NCBI GenBank assembly: GCA_017443595.1 | Contig: JAFSYU010000052.1 | Coordinates: forward strand, 1 to 64,000 | Length of the DNA stretch: 64,000 nucleotides | Direction of reading: 5' to 3' | Origin: Clostridia bacterium | GTDB taxonomy: Bacteria; Bacillota; Clostridia; Oscillospirales; CAG-272 | In this document: one piece after another, positions 54,986 to 63,668 of the stretch | Numbering within the stretch: position 1 is the first letter of the stretch | Layout: the number at the start of each line of letters is the position of its first letter | Made by a program: the position numbers and the translations under genes | The notes under the pieces: generated by a model | The model's database searches: none | Told to the model about the DNA's origin: nothing | Seen by the model: only the letters and a program-made list of their open reading frames with translations

Positions 54986-55969
54986 ATGGATATAAAAAGA
55001 TTGAGTTCGGGTACGGACTCCGTGTATCAGCTTTTCTGTGAATACGCGGAAGGCGAACAGCTTTACAAAAGACTTGACAGAGCCGAATTTGAAGAGAAGT
55101 TCTTTTCATTTGCCACGGGATATGAAAAGGTTTTTCTGTGCGCTGAAAACGGAGACGCCGCCGCGGGTTTTGCCGCCGGCCTTATCTGCTTATCCGGCAA
55201 AGTGTCTTACGTGACCGCCGTACTTGTCGCATCCGAATACAGAAGGATGGGACTGGGTACGGCGCTTTTATCTGCGCTTGAAGCCGCGATGAAGACGCCT
55301 GATACGGAAAAATACGAATTTTCGTTTTACAATCCGCAGTCTTTGCCGTGGATAGTTCCCGGCACGCCGCGCCACGACCACCCGGGTTATCCGGGCGTGG
55401 ATATGATAAACACGGGCTACGTGTTTATGAAAAACATGGGCTACCGCGACTACGCGTATCAGAATTCATATTATCATAAACTTGAAAATTACGTGATGCC
55501 CGCGGATATAGAAAGCATAGAGGAAGAGGCGGCGAAGCAGGGATACGCCGTTACTTATTACGATAAAAACCGCCATTACGGAGCAGAGGAGTGCATGGAC
55601 GCAATAGGCTCGGCGGGTTGGAAAAAAACGGTGCTGAATAACATAAACACGGAAGGCGCGCCGCCGCTTTTGATAGCGGAGCATATAGAAGCGGACAACG
55701 GCATGGCGCGTATGGTCGGCTTTACCGGTCCCGTTTACGTTCAGGAAAGCGGCAGAGGGTATCTTGCCGGGATCGCCGTAGCTCCCGATCACAGAGGACA
55801 CGGGTTAGGCAAACTGCTGTTCTGCAAGCTCTGCGGCGCGTTAAAAGACGGGGGCGCGCAGTTCATGACGCTTTTCACGGGCGAGACCAACAAAGCGCGC
55901 AACATATACGAGGCGGCGGGGATGAAGATAGTGCGCTGTTTTTCGTGCATGAGAAAAGAGATAAAATGA
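54986..55969 (+). CDS. Tandem GNAT acetyltransferase
   Basis: The 327-residue protein has two GNAT modules. The first, about 1-150, has VLVASEYRRMGLGTALL as acetyl-CoA motif; the second, about 185-327, has IAVAPDHRGHGLGKLLF and a closing FTGETNKARNIYEAAGM. Both RxxGxG loops look intact. It may acetylate amino groups on small molecules or proteins. It follows repeats, begins after GGCAGGT and its stop overlaps the RlmA-like start (ATGA). Confidence 0.92.
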   Translation: MDIKRLSSGTDSVYQLFCEYAEGEQLYKRLDRAEFEEKFFSFATGYEKVFLCAENGDAAAGFAAGLICLSGKVSYVTAVLVASEYRRMGLGTALLSALEAAMKTPDTEKYEFSFYNPQSLPWIVPGTPRHDHPGYPGVDMINTGYVFMKNMGYRDYAYQNSYYHKLENYVMPADIESIEEEAAKQGYAVTYYDKNRHYGAEECMDAIGSAGWKKTVLNNINTEGAPPLLIAEHIEADNGMARMVGFTGPVYVQESGRGYLAGIAVAPDHRGHGLGKLLFCKLCGALKDGGAQFMTLFTGETNKARNIYEAAGMKIVRCFSCMRKEIK

Positions 55970-56757
55970 GCGCTTATATCTGTCCGGTCTGCGGGGTACC
56001 GCTTGTTAAAACAGATAAAGTCATGCGCTGTGAAAATAATCACAGCTATGATATATCATCTAAAGGCTACGTAAATCTGCTCGGTCCCGGTAAAAGCGTC
56101 CGCGGAGACGACGCGGATATGGTGGCGGCGCGCAGAAGGTTTTTAAATTCCGGCAGCTACGACGCTCTGCGCGGCGGTATATGTAAAGTTTTAGAAAAAA
56201 TACCGTTTGAGTTGTTGCTCGACGCGGGCTGCGGAGAGGGCTATTATACAAAACAGATATGCGAAAAATTTGAAAAAGCGGAAATATACGGGCTTGATAT
56301 ATCAAAAAAAGCGGCGGAAAAAGCGTCCTCGCTTTGTAAAAACGCAAATATATGCGTTGCAAGCGCGTACCGTATGCCTTATGCCGATCACAGCTTTGAC
56401 TGTGTACTTAATATATTTTCACCGCTTGCCGCGGATGAATATAAAAGAGTATTAAAGGCCGGCGGACGTCTTGTCATGGCGGTCCCGCTCCCCGAACACC
56501 TGTCGGAGCTGAAACGGATAGTTTACGACAGCGTGAATATAAAAGAAATGAAAGATACGGATATACCTGGTTTTTCTCTTGTATCAAAAGAGAATATCGT
56601 ATATCAAATGAAGCTTGACACGGCTTTGCTGAAAGACTTGTTTACAATGACGCCGTATTACCACAAAACGTCGTATGAAGATAAAATGAAGCTTGATTCC
56701 GTCGCTTCGCTTACCGTTACCGCGGCGTTTTCCGTGTTTGAATATATAAAATCTTAA
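55966..56757 (+). CDS. rlmA: RlmA-like 23S rRNA guanine-N1 methyltransferase
   Basis: The 263-residue protein matches RlmA/RrmA: an N-terminal zinc motif CPVCG...CENNH (Cys6, Cys9, Cys22, His26), then KGYVNLL and GDDADMVAARRRFLNSG, and an SAM-dependent methyltransferase fold with LLDAGCGEGYY, IYGLDISKKA and FDCVLNIFSPL. The family methylates G745 or G748 of 23S rRNA, sometimes giving macrolide tolerance. I use the ATG that gives MSAYICPVCG; a longer in-frame start lies in the GNAT gene. Confidence 0.92.
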   Translation: MSAYICPVCGVPLVKTDKVMRCENNHSYDISSKGYVNLLGPGKSVRGDDADMVAARRRFLNSGSYDALRGGICKVLEKIPFELLLDAGCGEGYYTKQICEKFEKAEIYGLDISKKAAEKASSLCKNANICVASAYRMPYADHSFDCVLNIFSPLAADEYKRVLKAGGRLVMAVPLPEHLSELKRIVYDSVNIKEMKDTDIPGFSLVSKENIVYQMKLDTALLKDLFTMTPYYHKTSYEDKMKLDSVASLTVTAAFSVFEYIKS

Positions 56758-56782
56758 AGCACCCACAGTCCCGGAGGATCAA

Positions 56783-58726
56783 ATGAAAAAGACCATAGCG
56801 TTGTTTTTGGCATTCGTTTTAATGACCGCATCTTTTACTTATATCATAGCAAATGCGGAAAGTACAGATACGGAAACCGTCATATCCGGTAATTCGGAAA
56901 CAGATCCATTTGACGTATCCGGATCTGAATACGATACGGAGCCGGAGGAAGATCCTACGGAACAGGAAGAATCAGAACCGGAGGACGACTGCGAATCCGA
57001 GATAGATACGGAAACGGATCAGGAATCGACAGAAGAGCAGACGACAGAGCCGGAAGAGGATACCGCCGCCGAAACCGATACCGAACTGGAAGAAGATACG
57101 GAAACGGAGACAGAAACGGAAACGGAAAAAGAAAGCGAGACGGAAGAGGCGGTATCAGAAGAAGACGAGTCGTCCGAAGAAGGATCGGAAGAGGTGTCCG
57201 AGGCGCCGCACGAGCATAAGATCGTTTTCGTTTATGAAATACCGCCTACGTGTACGGAGACCGGTGTTGCATCGCATTACGAATGTGAGGAGTGCGGAGC
57301 GCGTTTCTACGATGAAGAAGGTCTGACGGAAATAACGGACGACAGCGAACTTGAAATAGAAGCAACGGGGCATAAATGGGGAGAGTGGAAAACCGTTATC
57401 GAGCCGGGAACGCTGACGCCCGGAATGCAGCGCAGGCTCTGCGAAAACACTCCGGGTGAAACCGTACTTACGATCACGCTTGACGCCGGTCACGGAAAAT
57501 ACGATAACAAAGGCGTCGTGGACGGTTTTTATGAAGGCCGTATGACGTTTAAGCTTATGACGTATCTTAAAGAGGAACTTGAAAAATACGGCGGAGTTGT
57601 CGTTTATACCACAAGGCAGAAGATGGAAGACGAGACGCCGCTTGCCGAAAGAGGAAAGATGGCGGCTGAGAACGGAAGCGATCTGTTTATTTCGATCCAT
57701 TCAAACTGGTTCTCAAATGAAGAGTCGTGCGGCGTGTCAGTTTACCGCAGTTTTTTCCGCCCGGAGAGCGAGGAACTCGGCGCGCTTTTGGGAGCCGCGG
57801 TAACAAGAGTTATAAATAAAGTCACGGGCATAACGTACATGAGAAACGACGGCGTCCCCATGACGAGGACGGAAAAGGCGCAAAGCCCGGAAAACGGAGA
57901 CGGCGTCACTCAGGACTATTACAACGTTACGCGCAATTCCGTTAAAAGCGAAAAATGCAGATATTCTTATATAATTGAGCACGGTTTCCATTCAAACAGG
58001 GCTGAGTGTTCGTTCCTTATGGATGAGGACAACCTTCAGGACCTTGCAAAAGCGGAAGCTAAAGTAATAGCTTCTTATTTCCGGCTTAATTTAAAGAGCG
58101 AAGGTTCTCTTAACGGCAGACACGCCGATTACAGAGAAATAGCGCCAACAGGCTCGGAATACTACCCGTATAATTACGATCTGCCGGCCGGCTACTGCGT
58201 GGACGCGTCAAAAGCGTATCCCGGCGGAACGACCGTGACGGTAAAAGAGCTTAAAGGCGAAGAGTATGACAGCGTCGCAGAGGCGCTTCCCAGATACAAA
58301 TGCGCATCAGCTTTTGAAATAAAAACAACGATGCTTTTGTGGGAGATATTCCCGAGCGGAAAGATATTTGTATCATTCCCGTATCCGGACGGTAAAGGAA
58401 ACAAAAGCATAGGAGTTATATCTGAAGACGGCAAAACGCGTGTAATGGTCACGGAAAATGACAAGACCGGTGCCGCTTCAATAAAATTAAAGGAAACGGG
58501 AGTTTACGTTATTTATTTTTATGACGTCACGGACGTTCTTGAAAACGACGTAAACTGCGACGGAAGCGTTGACAACAAGGACGTTGTCACTTTGTTCAGG
58601 TTTGTCTCCGGCGGCGACGAATTTGTTGAAAAACTGGTATCAGACTTAGACGACGACGGAGAGATAAACAACAAAGACGTCGTCTGGCTGTTTCGAGCCA
58701 TGTCCGTATTGAAAAAACAGACTTAA
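56783..58726 (+). CDS. N-acetylmuramoyl-L-alanine amidase with dockerin
   Basis: The 647-residue exported protein has a signal peptide (about 1-27), a long acidic Thr/Glu linker to about 145, a cysteine-containing region (about 150-225), an Amidase_3 domain from about 230 to 440, and a C-terminal type I dockerin at about 587-643. The zinc ligands are His237 in DAGHG, Glu in EGRM and His in ISIHSN; the catalytic Glu lies in IIEHGFHSN. The dockerin has two calcium loops, DVNCDGSVDNKDVV and DLDDDGEINNKDVV. It cuts the peptide from muramic acid and may be docked to a surface cohesin. Confidence 0.93.
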   Translation: MKKTIALFLAFVLMTASFTYIIANAESTDTETVISGNSETDPFDVSGSEYDTEPEEDPTEQEESEPEDDCESEIDTETDQESTEEQTTEPEEDTAAETDTELEEDTETETETETEKESETEEAVSEEDESSEEGSEEVSEAPHEHKIVFVYEIPPTCTETGVASHYECEECGARFYDEEGLTEITDDSELEIEATGHKWGEWKTVIEPGTLTPGMQRRLCENTPGETVLTITLDAGHGKYDNKGVVDGFYEGRMTFKLMTYLKEELEKYGGVVVYTTRQKMEDETPLAERGKMAAENGSDLFISIHSNWFSNEESCGVSVYRSFFRPESEELGALLGAAVTRVINKVTGITYMRNDGVPMTRTEKAQSPENGDGVTQDYYNVTRNSVKSEKCRYSYIIEHGFHSNRAECSFLMDEDNLQDLAKAEAKVIASYFRLNLKSEGSLNGRHADYREIAPTGSEYYPYNYDLPAGYCVDASKAYPGGTTVTVKELKGEEYDSVAEALPRYKCASAFEIKTTMLLWEIFPSGKIFVSFPYPDGKGNKSIGVISEDGKTRVMVTENDKTGAASIKLKETGVYVIYFYDVTDVLENDVNCDGSVDNKDVVTLFRFVSGGDEFVEKLVSDLDDDGEINNKDVVWLFRAMSVLKKQT

Positions 58727-58738
58727 AAGAGGCCGCGT

Positions 58739-59365
58739 ATGGTAAAACTTATAACGCTTAAAAAAGGATATTACGACGTAAACGGGTATTTTTACATAAA
58801 TGAAGATACCGGATCCGGATTTCTCTTCGATCCCGGCGCGCAGGGAAAGCTCTTAGCCGATATAATAGATGAAAAGGGCTGGAATATTGAAAAAATAATC
58901 ATAACGCACGGCCATTTTGACCATATAGACGGAATAAAGGAACTGCGCGAGTATAAGAATATTCCGATTTTCATACACGAAAACGGAAAACAGTTTTTAA
59001 CCGATCCGTATTTCAATCTGTCCGCAATGGCGGGCGTCGGCGAAATAAGACTTGAAGCGGACGGATATTTCAAGGACGGAGACGTTATTGAAACGGTTGA
59101 TAAAGGTCTGTCTCTGCGCGTCATACATACGCCGGGTCACACGGACGATTCCTGCGTGTTCTATTCTGAAAAGGACGGGCTTGCGTTTACCGGAGATACG
59201 ATTTTTAAAGGTACGTACGGCAATTACCGCTTCCCGACCGGAGATCATAAGCTGCTATTAAAAACGATACGTGAAAAAGTGTTGACTTTACCGCCGGAAA
59301 CCGTTTTGTATTCCGGCCATACCGGACCTACTACAGTCGAAGCGGAGAGGGAATTGTATATTTAA
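58739..59365 (+). CDS. MBL-fold hydrolase, glyoxalase II-like
   Basis: The 208-residue protein is a compact metallo-beta-lactamase fold enzyme with HGHFDHIDG (about 59-67) as the main metal motif, VIHTPGHTDDSCVF, AFTGDTIFKGTYG and a final His in LYSGHTGPTT. These are the hydroxyacylglutathione hydrolase/YcbL-type motifs. It probably hydrolyses a thioester. It lies 12 bp after the amidase gene, a short gap that suggests cotranscription. Confidence 0.93.
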   Translation: MVKLITLKKGYYDVNGYFYINEDTGSGFLFDPGAQGKLLADIIDEKGWNIEKIIITHGHFDHIDGIKELREYKNIPIFIHENGKQFLTDPYFNLSAMAGVGEIRLEADGYFKDGDVIETVDKGLSLRVIHTPGHTDDSCVFYSEKDGLAFTGDTIFKGTYGNYRFPTGDHKLLLKTIREKVLTLPPETVLYSGHTGPTTVEAERELYI

Positions 59366-59760
59366 AATGGTTTTGCCTTTCCCTTTTTGGGAAGGGGGTC
59401 CGCGTCAGCGGTGGATGAGGCTTGTAGGGGAGGGGTCTCCCCTCCCGAATTAAGAATTAAGAGGCTGCAGGGGCGATCATTGATCGCCTTTTTATCTTCC
59501 CGTCCCCTTTCACGATCTCTTTTGAGATTGAGGGACTTTTTTATGTTCCGCCATAGCGGAACATCACATTCGGCGCCGTGGGGGGGTGGCGCCCGAATGT
59601 GCATGGCGGGGATGCAAAAAATTTGACAAATATATTTATATTAAGATATTTACATTTTTTTCTTTCTGTGATATAATCGAGTTAAACGAACGGTATGTAA
59701 GATAACGGCGGGAGCAAGCCCCCGCCCTACGAGCGGGTCGTCGAGGCGTCGACCCCTAAC
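59366..59760. repeat. Palindrome cluster upstream of catabolic cassette
   Basis: No gene is seen in this gap (59366-59804). It holds several palindromes: GTAGGG with GGGAGGGG/CCCCTCCC (59424-59447), GCAGGG with GCGATCATTGATCGC (59467-59488), TTCCGC/GCGGAA (59545-59560), a long CACATTCGG.../...CGAATGTG hairpin (59566-59602), and on the minus strand GTAGGGCGGG (59707-59730) and TAGGGGTCGACGCC (59734-59759) members. An AT-rich segment with a promoter lies in the middle. Confidence 0.7.
59649..59677 (+). promoter_or_regulatory. SigA-type promoter for the catabolic cassette
   Basis: TTTACA, 17 bp, TATAAT. The leader is about 120 bp and contains two palindromes, so transcripts would begin with a hairpin-rich leader. 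Confidence 0.6.
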
Positions 59761-59804
59761 GTCTTAATTCTGAATTCTTAATTTTTTCACTTGGAGATGA
59801 TACA

Positions 59805-60875
59805 ATGCCATTATTTGAAGTTACCGAAAACGACAAAAGGATATACGAGAAAGAGCTGAAAGATTTTCTGCCCGACAAAATTCTTGACGTTCACACGCAC
59901 GTCTGGCTTGATAAATATACGGAACCGCTGCCCGAGGACGAGGAACTGCGTATGGTGCTGTGGCCGAAACTCGTTGCAAAAGACAACAGTTTAGAGGACT
60001 TACAGGAGACGTACCGCTTGCTTTTCCCGGACAAAGACGTGTCCGCTTTGATGTTTACAAGCGAGGTACACAGTATTGAAAGCGGCGTAAAAAACAACGA
60101 ATACGTGTCCGAGTGTTCCAAAAGATCCGGCTGGCCGGCGCTTTATTACAGCCACCCGAAGCAGAGCGCGGATGAAGTAGAGCAAAAAATACGGGAAGGC
60201 GGATTCTTAGGCATAAAATCATATCTTAGTCTGTCTCCCTCATACATTCCCGAGCCGGAGATACGCATTTTCGACTTTTTCCCGAAAGAACAGCTCAAGC
60301 GCATGGACGAGATGGGCGCGATAGTAATGCTGCACATCCCGCGCAACGGGAGACTGAAAGATCCGGTAAATCTTAATCAGATACTTGAGCTGAAAGCCGA
60401 ATTTCCGCACGTGCGCGTCATAATCGCCCACGTCGGACGCGCTTACGTCAAAGAAGACGTGGGTAACGCTTTTACGGAATATCTATATAAAGTTCCGGAT
60501 CTTATGTACGATTTTACGGCTAACTGCTGTGAATACGCGATAACGGAAGTCATACGCCACGCGGGCCCGAAACACGTTATGTACGGCACGGATATGCCTA
60601 TACTGCGTATGAGAACGCACAGGATAGAAGAAAACGGAACGTATATAAACCTCGTGCCGCCCGGACTTTACGGCGACCCGAAGCAGGACAGGCATCTGCG
60701 CGAGGTAAGCAAAGAGGAAGCGGAAAAAATAACGTTTTTCGTATATGAAGAGCTGCTCGCGTTCAAACGCGCCTGCAAAACGCTTAACTGCAGCAAAGAA
60801 GACGTGGAAGATATGATGTATAACAACGCCAAAAATTTGATAGACGGCGCGAAAGCCGATATTTACGGAGAATAG
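59805..60875 (+). CDS. Amidohydrolase family protein
   Basis: The 356-residue protein is of the Amidohydrolase_2 type: an opening DVHTHVWL metal motif (about residues 26-33), VRVIIAHVGRAY on a central strand, VMYGTDMPI with the late metal Asp, and a C-terminal helix. This superfamily hydrolyses lactones, amides or decarboxylates acids. The unusual NCCEYAITEV segment is not a known active-site motif. It is the first gene of a four-gene operon with isomerase-like proteins, so a sugar lactone or acid is a plausible substrate. Confidence 0.85.
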   Translation: MPLFEVTENDKRIYEKELKDFLPDKILDVHTHVWLDKYTEPLPEDEELRMVLWPKLVAKDNSLEDLQETYRLLFPDKDVSALMFTSEVHSIESGVKNNEYVSECSKRSGWPALYYSHPKQSADEVEQKIREGGFLGIKSYLSLSPSYIPEPEIRIFDFFPKEQLKRMDEMGAIVMLHIPRNGRLKDPVNLNQILELKAEFPHVRVIIAHVGRAYVKEDVGNAFTEYLYKVPDLMYDFTANCCEYAITEVIRHAGPKHVMYGTDMPILRMRTHRIEENGTYINLVPPGLYGDPKQDRHLREVSKEEAEKITFFVYEELLAFKRACKTLNCSKEDVEDMMYNNAKNLIDGAKADIYGE

Positions 60876-60884
60876 GAGAAGAAC

Positions 60885-62282
60885 ATGAAAAAAATAAAAG
60901 TCGGTTATCTGCCGTTATATATAAAACTGTACGACGACAGCAATATAAAATGGCGCGATCCGGTCGTCGCTTACATGAACAAGCTTATACAAATGATAGA
61001 AGAGCAGGGGATAGAAGTCGTAGTCGCGGATGAGATCTGCCGCGTAAAACCGGAATTTGAGCGCGCCGCCGCGAAATTCAACGCAGACGGCGATATCTGC
61101 GCCGTTATAACACAGCACCTTGCGTATTCACCCTCGCTTGAAAGTATAGAGGCGTTGAAGAGTTTGAAAGCTCCTATAATAGTATTCGACACGACGCCGG
61201 ACTTTGAGCTTATTAAATACGCCGAGACGGAAGACCGTATAATGAACAACCACGGCATACACGGCGTTCAGGATATGTGCAATATGTTGAAGCGTAACGG
61301 CGTGCCGTATGAGCTTTGCGTCGGTCACGCGTCGACTCCAGGCGTGCTTGAAGAACTGTGCGGCTGTGTTCGTGCCGCGTACGCCGCAAAATGCTTTAAA
61401 ACCGCGCGCATAGGTATGGTAGGCGGCGAGTTTGAGGGAATGGGAGATTTTCGCATAACCGACAAGGAATACATAGAAAAGATCGGCGTAAAAACCGTAA
61501 GAATGACAAAAGCGGATGCTGAAAAATATCTGTCAAAAATTACGGACGATGAAGTAAACGCCGAACTTGAATACGACAATAAAAACTACAACGTACAGGT
61601 AAATAACAAAGAAAATTACGTATCTGCGATAAGATCCGGTCTCGCCGTGCGCAAATGGATGGAAGCCGAGCGCTTAGACGGTGTGACGGTCAACTTTTTG
61701 CACACGGACGATTGCGGTTTACCCAAAATGCCGTTTGTCGAATGCTGTAAAGTCATGGAGCGCGGTCAGGGCTACGCCGGAGAGGGCGACAATCTGACCG
61801 CGGGCTTGGTCGGCTCGCTTATAAAAGCGTTTCCCGACACGACTTTTACCGAGATGTTCTGCCCGGACTGGAAAGAAAACACGGTACTGCTCAGCCATAT
61901 GGGCGAGATGAACCCGCGCCTGACAGAGAACAAACCGCGCATAACGGATAAATCATTCAACTACAATTCCTGCGGCGACACGGTATCGCTTAACGGCTGT
62001 TTCAAATCAGGCTCTGCGGTGCTCGTCAACCTCGCGCCCGCCGAGAACGGATTTTCGCTCATACTCGCCGAGGTACAGCTCGTGCAGAGCGGCAAGTCAG
62101 ATAAAGCGTATGCAAACGAGGTCCGCGGCTGGATGAAGCACGCGTACTTAACGCTGCCGGAATTCTTAAAAGAGTATTCTTTGGCGGGCGGCACGCACCA
62201 TTCCGCGCTCGTTTACGGAGCGGACGTGACAGCGCTTGCGGCTTTCGGTGAATTTATGGGATTTGACGTTGAAATAATTTGA
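60885..62282 (+). CDS. L-fucose/L-arabinose isomerase-like protein
   Basis: The 465-residue protein resembles the fucose/arabinose isomerase family: an N-terminal Rossmann-like part VGYLPLYIKLYDDSN to ITQHLAYSPS, a middle segment ARIGMVGGEFEGMGDFRI containing likely metal-binding Glu, and a C-terminal beta region ending GGTHHSALVYG, with two His. It lacks an exact match to classical FucI or AraA, so the ketose/aldose substrate is not known. An AGGAGA site precedes the ATG, 9 bp after the amidohydrolase stop. Confidence 0.83.
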   Translation: MKKIKVGYLPLYIKLYDDSNIKWRDPVVAYMNKLIQMIEEQGIEVVVADEICRVKPEFERAAAKFNADGDICAVITQHLAYSPSLESIEALKSLKAPIIVFDTTPDFELIKYAETEDRIMNNHGIHGVQDMCNMLKRNGVPYELCVGHASTPGVLEELCGCVRAAYAAKCFKTARIGMVGGEFEGMGDFRITDKEYIEKIGVKTVRMTKADAEKYLSKITDDEVNAELEYDNKNYNVQVNNKENYVSAIRSGLAVRKWMEAERLDGVTVNFLHTDDCGLPKMPFVECCKVMERGQGYAGEGDNLTAGLVGSLIKAFPDTTFTEMFCPDWKENTVLLSHMGEMNPRLTENKPRITDKSFNYNSCGDTVSLNGCFKSGSAVLVNLAPAENGFSLILAEVQLVQSGKSDKAYANEVRGWMKHAYLTLPEFLKEYSLAGGTHHSALVYGADVTALAAFGEFMGFDVEII

Positions 62283-62292
62283 GGAGACGGAT

Positions 62293-62994
62293 ATGAAACA
62301 AAAGATCAGAACACCTTATTTTGAAATAGGAACGAAAAACTACATATACGGCGACACAGTGCTTGAATATGCAAAAGCCGCGGACAAAGCCGCCGAAAAG
62401 TACGATATAGACGTGCTTTTCATAACTCCGGCGGTCGAGATACGCCGCGTTGTTGAAAACACAAAGCATCTGATAGTGCTTGCGCCTTACATGGACACGC
62501 TCCGCCCCGGACGCGGGATGGCTGACATCCTGCCTGAAGCGCTGAAAGCCGCCGGAGCGAAAGGCGTTGTAATAAACCACTGCGAAAAGCCTATGAGCCT
62601 GCCGCAGATGAAAAAGACGATAGACCGTGCGCGCGAGCTTGATTTCCTTGTTTTCGCGTGCGCCGATACGTTAGAGGAGGCGAAAGCGATAGCTCAGCTT
62701 CACCCGGATATAATAAACCCCGAGCCGTCGCAGATAATAGGCGGCGGAAACGGCGTTTCACCTATGGATTACGTAAAGGATTCCATAAAAGTCATAAAGG
62801 AAATTTACCCGGATATTTTAGTCGAGCAGGCGGCGGGCATTACCAACGGTCAGCAGGTCTACGACTTTATAATGGCGGGATCCGAGGCGGCGGGCGCCGC
62901 GTCCGGCATTATGAACGCAGCCGATCCGATAGCTATGATAGACGAAATGATAGCCGCGACAAGACGCGCCGCGGACGATTTAAAGAAGATGTGA
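62293..62994 (+). CDS. Triose-phosphate isomerase-like TIM barrel
   Basis: The 233-residue protein is a small TIM barrel similar to archaeal-type triose-phosphate isomerases. The strands LFITPAVEIR, LIVLAPYMD, GVVINHCEKPM, LVFACADTLEEAKAI and IINPEPSQIIGGG are visible, the NPEPSQIIG part containing the likely catalytic Glu. The phosphate loop around AGSEAAGAASGIM is present. Its substrate may be a triose or related phosphate from the pathway encoded here. The AGGAG site overlaps the upstream stop. Confidence 0.8.
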   Translation: MKQKIRTPYFEIGTKNYIYGDTVLEYAKAADKAAEKYDIDVLFITPAVEIRRVVENTKHLIVLAPYMDTLRPGRGMADILPEALKAAGAKGVVINHCEKPMSLPQMKKTIDRARELDFLVFACADTLEEAKAIAQLHPDIINPEPSQIIGGGNGVSPMDYVKDSIKVIKEIYPDILVEQAAGITNGQQVYDFIMAGSEAAGAASGIMNAADPIAMIDEMIAATRRAADDLKKM

Positions 62995-63004
62995 GGGCAG
63001 GGAA

Positions 63005-63499
63005 ATGGTATTCAAAAAGAAATTCAAAGTACAGTCAAACCACCGCGCCGTGAGTTTTCACGATATAACGGAGCAGGTAAAAGAAGCCGTTGCGGAATCA
63101 AAAATAAAAGACGGAATCGTCGTTGTGTACTCGCACCATACGACTTGCTCGGTCATAACGCAGGAATGTGCTTTTGATATGTCCATGACCGGACTTGAAA
63201 CGCTGCAGCAGGACCTTGTAAACGTGTTTGAAGAATGGATACCGACGTGCAGAACGGAGGGAATGTATCTGCATCCCGGGCAGAAAGCGCTTGACTACGC
63301 GCTCGAGCACGGCGAGGACAATTTCGGCTGTCACAATACCGACGCTCATCTGCGCTCGTCCATAATCGGCAGAAGCGTGAATATAGTGATAGATGACGGC
63401 GTCGCAGACTTAGGCGAATTCGGTCGCGTCCACTTCATAGACTGGGACCAGACCCGCGGCCGCGAGCGCACCGTTCAGATAATGATAATAGGAGAATGA
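63005..63499 (+). CDS. YjbQ family protein (UPF0047)
   Basis: The 164-residue protein matches the YjbQ/UPF0047 family: FHDITEQVKEAV, GIVVVYSHHTTCSVITQE and DDGVADLGEFGRVHFIDWDQ, with a metal-like His/Cys cluster. E. coli YjbQ can form thiamine phosphate as a side activity; its main role is unclear. As the last gene of this cassette, 10 bp after the TIM-like gene, it may act on the same phosphorylated intermediates. A terminator follows. Confidence 0.92.
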   Translation: MVFKKKFKVQSNHRAVSFHDITEQVKEAVAESKIKDGIVVVYSHHTTCSVITQECAFDMSMTGLETLQQDLVNVFEEWIPTCRTEGMYLHPGQKALDYALEHGEDNFGCHNTDAHLRSSIIGRSVNIVIDDGVADLGEFGRVHFIDWDQTRGRERTVQIMIIGE

Positions 63500-63503
63500 C
63501 ACA

Positions 63504-63529
63504 AAAAAATGCCCACGAGGGCATTTTTT
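63504..63529 (+). terminator. Terminator after the catabolic cassette
   Basis: Stem AAAAAATGCCC/GGGCATTTTTT with loop ACGA, five base pairs of which are GC-rich. Confidence 0.8.
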
Positions 63530-63530
63530 A

Positions 63531-63620
63531 GTTATGAGCGGCTTACGCCGCGTTATGATTTCGGCTTGTGCCGAAAACTATGAATTGCTGTCGCAATGCT
63601 ATGAGTTCGCTTGCGTGAAC
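63531..63620. repeat. Mini-hairpin array with TATGA linkers
   Basis: Four unlike hairpins, each with a 4-nt loop, follow one another: GCGGC/GCCGC, TTTCGGC/GCCGAAA, ATTGC/GCAAT, GTTCGC/GTGAAC. The same linker TATGA precedes each of them. It is followed by GAATTCTTAATTCTTAATT sequence. The array lies between two genes and has no coding potential. Confidence 0.75.
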
Positions 63621-63668
63621 ATTATATGAATCTGAATTCTTAATTCTTAATTTTTCTTCTTTAATCGC

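Noticed and set aside
59605..59804. Riboswitch or T-box in the leader of the catabolic cassette
   Set aside because: Only repeat-type palindromes are seen; no conserved riboswitch core or T-box sequence was recognised.
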